A stretch of 64,000 bases of DNA from Blautia sp. BIOML-A1 (lineage in GTDB: Bacteria > Bacillota > Clostridia > Lachnospirales > Lachnospiraceae): NCBI RefSeq assembly GCF_009883055.1, contig NZ_WWVR01000004.1:61906-125905 (forward strand), given 5' to 3'. A program made the position numbers and the translations under genes. Positions 60,623-64,000 of this stretch are shown here, piece after piece. How positions within the stretch are numbered: position 1 is the first letter of the stretch; each line of letters starts with the position of its first letter. The notes beneath the pieces are model-generated. The model ran no database searches. It was not told the origin of the DNA and was given only the letters and a program-made list of their open reading frames with translations.

Positions 60623-61501
60623 ATGAATTGGATTGATAAACTGGAACGTAAGTTTGGACGATTCGGGATTCAGAATCTGACGATGTATATCATCATCTGT
60701 TATGTGGTGGGATATTTTCTGACTTATCTGAACCCGAGCCTGATGGCAATGATGAGTCTTGATGTGGCCAAAATCCTCCATGGACAGATATGGAGACTGG
60801 TGACATGGGTGATCTACCCGCCCAGCACAGGGAATTTCCTGCTGTTTGTAATTTCTATTTTGTTTTTTTATTATCCGATAGGAACTTCACTGGAACGTAC
60901 CTGGGGAACTTTCCGATATACATTGTATATTTTTTCAGGACTGTTCTTTGTACTGATTGCAGCTTTTCTGACTTATTTCATAACAGGTGGTTATGTTGTG
61001 ATCGGAGGAATGAGCTATGCAATCGGCGGTGGAGTGTTTACGACTTATTATGTCAGTCTGTCTGTATTCCTCGCCTATGCGATGTCATGTCCGGACATGC
61101 AGATCCTTCTGTGGTTTGTGATTCCGATCAAGATGAAGTGGATGGCGATTGTTTACGGAGTGATCGTTCTTTATAATATGATCACTTATATAAGAGCCGG
61201 ACTCTGGGTGATGGCAGTGCCGATCGTTGCCTCACTTCTGAACTTTGTGCTGTTTTTCTTCAGCACAAGAAATATGCATCGTTATAATCCGAAAGAGGTG
61301 CACAGAAGGAGAGAGTTCAAGAAGGCAGTGGCACAGAGCAGGGTCAATCCGGCGACAGGCGGGATCACCAAACATAAGTGTGCGATCTGCGGCAGAACAG
61401 AGCAGGACGATCCGAATCTGGAATTCAGATTCTGTTCCAAATGCAATGGAAATTATGAATATTGTCAGGATCATCTGTTTACACATGAGCATGTAAAGTG
61501 A
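60623..61501 (+). CDS. Rhomboid-like membrane protein with C-terminal zinc-ribbon
   Basis: The 292-residue protein has about six membrane helices (residues 20-215) with the rhomboid-like HGQIWRLVTWVIYPP and LERTWGTFRYTLYIFSGL segments. A soluble tail follows with CAICGRTEQDDPNLEFRFCSKCNGNYEYCQDHLFTHEHVK, a Cys/His cluster likely to bind zinc. I cannot find the rhomboid catalytic GxSG Ser or the partner His, so it may be an inactive pseudo-rhomboid. Spacing of 43 bases after corA, with AAAAGGAG, suggests co-transcription. Confidence 0.75.
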   Translation: MNWIDKLERKFGRFGIQNLTMYIIICYVVGYFLTYLNPSLMAMMSLDVAKILHGQIWRLVTWVIYPPSTGNFLLFVISILFFYYPIGTSLERTWGTFRYTLYIFSGLFFVLIAAFLTYFITGGYVVIGGMSYAIGGGVFTTYYVSLSVFLAYAMSCPDMQILLWFVIPIKMKWMAIVYGVIVLYNMITYIRAGLWVMAVPIVASLLNFVLFFFSTRNMHRYNPKEVHRRREFKKAVAQSRVNPATGGITKHKCAICGRTEQDDPNLEFRFCSKCNGNYEYCQDHLFTHEHVK

Positions 61502-61551
61502 ATGTATGGCTGTGAACAGGAAGAAATAAACCAAACGAGGAGAGATACATT

Positions 61552-62844
61552 ATGAAAAAAAAGCCGTTTGTAACCTTAGACAAGCTGAAAGAAATTTCAG
61601 CACAGTATCCGACACCATTTCATCTCTACGATGAAAAGGGAATCCGCGAAAATGCAAAGGCCTTAAAGGAGGCATTCGCATGGAACAAAGGATTTAAAGA
61701 ATTTTTTGCCGTAAAAGCAACCCCGAATCCGTATCTGATTCAGATTCTTCAGGAGTATGGCTGCGGCTGTGACTGTTCTTCCATGACAGAACTGATGCTT
61801 TCCAAGGCAATCGGCTGTAAAAAAGGCGATATCATGTTCTCTTCCAACGATACTCCGGAAGAGGAATTCCGCTATGCAGATGAGATCGGTGGAATCATCA
61901 ATCTTGACGACATCACACATATCGAGGCGGTAGAGCGTGCAGTGGGAAAAATTCCAAAAACCATCAGCTGCCGTTATAATCCGGGTGGTGTGTTCAAGAT
62001 CAGCAATGATATTATGGACAATCCCGGGGATGCAAAATACGGAATGACAACAGAGCAGATTTTTGAAGCCTTCCGTATCCTCAAATCCAAAGGAGCAGAG
62101 AAGTTTGGTATTCATGCATTCCTGGCAAGCAATACTGTCACAAATGAATATTATCCGATGCTTGCGAAGGTAATGTTTGAACTGGCAGTGAAGCTTCAGA
62201 AAGAGACAGGGGCAAAGGTTGCATTTATTAATCTTTCTGGAGGAATTGGTATTCCATACAGACCGGATCAGACTCCGAATGATATCCGTGTGATCGGAGA
62301 AGGAGTCCGCAAGGTATATGAGGAAGTTCTTGTTCCGGCAGGAATGGGTGATGTTGCCATCTACACAGAGCTTGGACGATTTATGATGGGACCATATGGC
62401 TGCCTGGTAACAAAGGCAATCCACGAAAAACATACACACAAAGAATACGTAGGGGTAGATGCGTGTGCGGTAAACCTGATGCGGCCGGCTATGTATGGTG
62501 CTTATCATCACATCACTGTCATGGGTAAAGAAGACAAGCCGTGTGATCATCTTTATGATATTACAGGATCTCTTTGTGAAAATAACGATAAATTTGCAAT
62601 TGACCGCTATCTTCCGGAGATTGAGATGGGAGATCTGCTTGTGATCCATGACACAGGAGCACATGGATTTGCTATGGGCTACAACTACAATGGTAAACTT
62701 AAATCAGCAGAGATTCTTCTGCATGAGGACGGTAGCTTTGAGATGATCCGAAGAGCAGAGACCCCAAGAGATTATTTTGCGACCTTCGACAGCTTCCCGA
62801 TTTATGAGAAGCTTTTGCAGGACGAAGATAAATTGTACAAATAA
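61552..62844 (+). CDS. lysA: Diaminopimelate decarboxylase LysA
   Basis: LysA makes lysine from meso-diaminopimelate. The 430-residue fold-type III PLP enzyme has PLP Lys in FFAVKATPNPYL, HAFLASNTV, INLSGGIGIPY, TELGRFMMGPYG, and the substrate region GSLCENNDKFAIDR with the Cys-Glu pair of LysA. This differs from the paralogue at 18836, where that place reads CTVND. Carboxynorspermidine decarboxylase is a relative but less likely given the motifs. AACGAGGAGAG is the ribosome binding site. Confidence 0.88.
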   Translation: MKKKPFVTLDKLKEISAQYPTPFHLYDEKGIRENAKALKEAFAWNKGFKEFFAVKATPNPYLIQILQEYGCGCDCSSMTELMLSKAIGCKKGDIMFSSNDTPEEEFRYADEIGGIINLDDITHIEAVERAVGKIPKTISCRYNPGGVFKISNDIMDNPGDAKYGMTTEQIFEAFRILKSKGAEKFGIHAFLASNTVTNEYYPMLAKVMFELAVKLQKETGAKVAFINLSGGIGIPYRPDQTPNDIRVIGEGVRKVYEEVLVPAGMGDVAIYTELGRFMMGPYGCLVTKAIHEKHTHKEYVGVDACAVNLMRPAMYGAYHHITVMGKEDKPCDHLYDITGSLCENNDKFAIDRYLPEIEMGDLLVIHDTGAHGFAMGYNYNGKLKSAEILLHEDGSFEMIRRAETPRDYFATFDSFPIYEKLLQDEDKLYK

Positions 62845-62900
62845 TTAAAAAACACTTGCTAAGAACCGGAAATTATGATAATATAATTTTCGGTTCATGT

Positions 62901-62980
62901 GCCGCTGTGGCGGAATTGGCAGACGCACTTGACTCAAAATCAAGCGGGAAACCGTGCCGGTTCGAGTCCGGCCAGCGGCA
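62901..62980 (+). tRNA. tRNA-Leu (anticodon CAA)
   Basis: The acceptor arms GCCGCTG (62901-62907) and CAGCGGC (62973-62979) pair, with discriminator A at 62980. The anticodon stem CTTGA/TCAAG holds the loop CTCAAAA, giving CAA. The long variable arm and the TTCGAGTCC T-loop fit a leucine tRNA. CCA is not encoded. TTGCTA and TAATAT about 40 bases upstream form a promoter with a 17-base spacer. Confidence 0.95.
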
Positions 62981-62984
62981 CTTT

Positions 62985-63014
62985 AAAAGCCTTGAGTTTT
63001 CAAGGCTTTTTTCT
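62985..63014 (+). terminator. Terminator of tRNA-Leu
   Basis: AAAAGCCTTGA and TCAAGGCTTTT form the stem, followed by TTCTTTT. The end of the integrase remnant overlaps this stem. Confidence 0.88.
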
Positions 63015-63788
63015 TTTGTGAGAACTTTCGTGAGAACCATCTGACAACAAATCTTCGAAATGCTCATTTGCGAGTTTGTTCATTTCCTGTGCTTTGTCTG
63101 ATAGAGCATGTCTGTAAACTGCTTTAAGTGTTCCATCATTTCCCCAACCGCCGCGTTGCATGATATAAACATCTGGAATTCCCAACAGAAGCACTGGAAT
63201 TTCCAATTCAGTTCCCTGTACTGCGTTCATAAGAATCTTTACCTCTGCGTCAGAAGGAATATACAGCTCAACGCGTTTCTTCTTTGGTAAGGCTGTATTT
63301 AGTGCCATAGACGGTCTGTATACCCGTAGTACAGCAGATATTAGACCATGTATGTTACGAACGGTTTTAGGGGATAATTTGACGGCTTCAAGGTTAATTG
63401 CTTTTTGAATATCATCTTGAATGATGTCGTCAATCTTTATATCCATAAGGGATGGAATGTAATTTCGCTGAATTCCCCTGTAATCTCTGATTGTGCAGGG
63501 AGAAAGAATATTTTCCCGCGAGGAAATATAATCTTCAAGTGCTTCTCCGAATTTAAGAGCTCCGGCAGTAGTTGAGCTTTGCTCCTTACTTGCGGCCCAT
63601 TCAGCAGCCATCTGTTCACAGATACGTTTTCCTCTCTTGGTTGGATCATCACAAGTGAAAGACTTCCGAATTTTTCTTTTGCCAATAGTTCCGTCGGGTT
63701 TAGGATAATAAGCGGGAATCCTCGGCAATTCAATTACCGAGATGAAAGCGCAGGATTGTGCATATCTGCACAAAAAATATAACAACAA
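63000..63788 (-). pseudogene. Deleted tyrosine recombinase (integrase) beside tRNA-Leu
   Basis: The 262-residue frame keeps an AP2/arm-binding-like N-terminal part (PKPDGTIGKRKIRKSFTCDD, KRICEQMAAEWAASKEQ) and a SAM-like core-binding domain (ALEDYISSRENILSPCTIRDY). It also has the final segment with the catalytic Tyr (GIPDVYIMQRGGWGNDGTLKAVYRHAL). Between EIPVLLL and GIPDVYI about 100 or more residues, with the Arg, Lys and HxxR of the active site, are absent. The start is also abnormal. It cannot be an active recombinase. Its 3' end touches the tRNA-Leu terminator, the normal place for such an integrase. Confidence 0.8.
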
Positions 63789-63923
63789 AAATTGATTTCT
63801 TATATCTCCTGATTCTTGTATTTGTTTTCAAAAGAAAGTAGGTCAGATATGCGTTGAAAAACAAGAGCATTTTGTGCTATGATATAAACATAATAAAAAC
63901 TATCAATCAGAAGGAGAATGGAA

Positions 63924-64000
63924 ATGCTGCTGTCACATAAAACATCCATAAAGATCAGTCAGGAATATTCCAATATCATAGGGCATATGTGTTATGCAGC
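63924..64000 (+). CDS. Start of a TnpB-like (IS200/IS605 OrfB) gene, partial
   Basis: Only 25 codons are visible, starting MLLSHKTSIKISQEYS and continuing IIGHMCYAA, which resembles the N terminus of TnpB-type RNA-guided nucleases of IS200/IS605 elements. AAGGAG lies 7 bases before the ATG, and TTGAAA/TATGAT boxes are at 63854-63883. The rest lies beyond the window, so this is a tentative call. Confidence 0.55.
   Translation, partial: MLLSHKTSIKISQEYSNIIGHMCYA

Noticed and set aside
61663..62664. 333-codon open frame opposite lysA
   Set aside because: lysA is strongly supported; the opposite frame is unusually rich in Cys, His and Ile, as expected for a shadow.
1..64000. CRISPR arrays, rRNA genes or a replication origin
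   Set aside because: No regular direct repeats with spacers, no rRNA segments and no DnaA-box cluster were seen by eye in the window.

Overview
The window looks like a chromosomal segment of an anaerobic low-to-mid GC Firmicute, most probably a Lachnospiraceae gut bacterium. The reasons are the oxygen-independent (CbiK/CbiD/CbiG) cobalamin route, strong AGGAGG ribosome binding sites, TTG/GTG starts, a BspA-like leucine-rich repeat surface protein, Rpn-type nuclease remnants, and AprAB used next to CysDN for sulfate assimilation. I cannot fix the genus from sequence alone.

Layout. (1) 1-157: end of an L,D-transpeptidase. (2) 305-11709: one tightly packed operon cbiD-F-G-H-(J/E/T fusion)-A-B-cobD-cobQ-cbiC. 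(3) 11756-14072: a MocR/PdxR-like regulator divergent from a pyridoxal/pyridoxamine kinase. (4) 14143-16414 (minus): cbiL followed by an ABC-2 exporter. (5) 16618-17169: a membrane-anchored NEAT-like protein. (6) 17316-22841: an adenylation enzyme, a PLP amino-acid decarboxylase, a carrier protein, an AlgI-type MBOAT and an SGNH protein. It looks like a dlt operon but differs in important ways and is my leading candidate for an undescribed system. (7) 22871-26324 (minus): bioY-B-D-A behind a BirA-type operator; then cbiK (minus). (8) 27444-37078: cysK, metY, an Rrf2 regulator, a LacI regulator, a rhodanese-TtcA fusion, the sulfate transporter sbp-cysTWA and an IscR-like Rrf2 regulator. (9) 37284-46481: a second MetY-like enzyme, siroheme sulfite reductase, TusA-like, thioredoxin, ThiS-like and ThiF-like proteins, then (after a 440-nt structured repeat) a JAMM peptidase, aprA, aprB, cysD and cysN. 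(10) 46482-50252: intergenic repeats, two decayed Rpn genes and a BspA-like surface protein. (11) 50460-56868: hemA-sirC-hemC-cobA/hemD-hemB-hemL. (12) 57048-62844: lactonase-family protein, aroC (minus), corA, a rhomboid-like protein, lysA. (13) 62901-64000: tRNA-Leu(CAA), a deleted integrase beside it, and the first codons of a TnpB-like gene.

How the parts work together. hemA/L/B/C/D makes uroporphyrinogen III from glutamyl-tRNA, and the SUMT half of CobA-HemD makes precorrin-2. The SirC-like dehydrogenase makes sirohydrochlorin, which either becomes siroheme for the sulfite reductase or receives cobalt from CbiK. CbiL, H, F, G, D, J, E, T, C, A, B, CobD and CobQ then carry it through the anaerobic corrin pathway to cobinamide phosphate. 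The adenosyltransferase and the nucleotide-loop genes (cobU/S/T/C) are not in the window. Sulfate enters through Sbp-CysTWA, is activated by CysDN, reduced by AprAB and then by the siroheme reductase. The sulfide can pass to CysK and MetY, or be loaded as a C-terminal thiocarboxylate on the small ThiS-like carrier for the second MetY-like enzyme, as in the pathway known from Wolinella succinogenes. Shared GTATGTTT/GGTATATA promoter elements and two Rrf2 regulators suggest that much of the sulfur block is one regulon.
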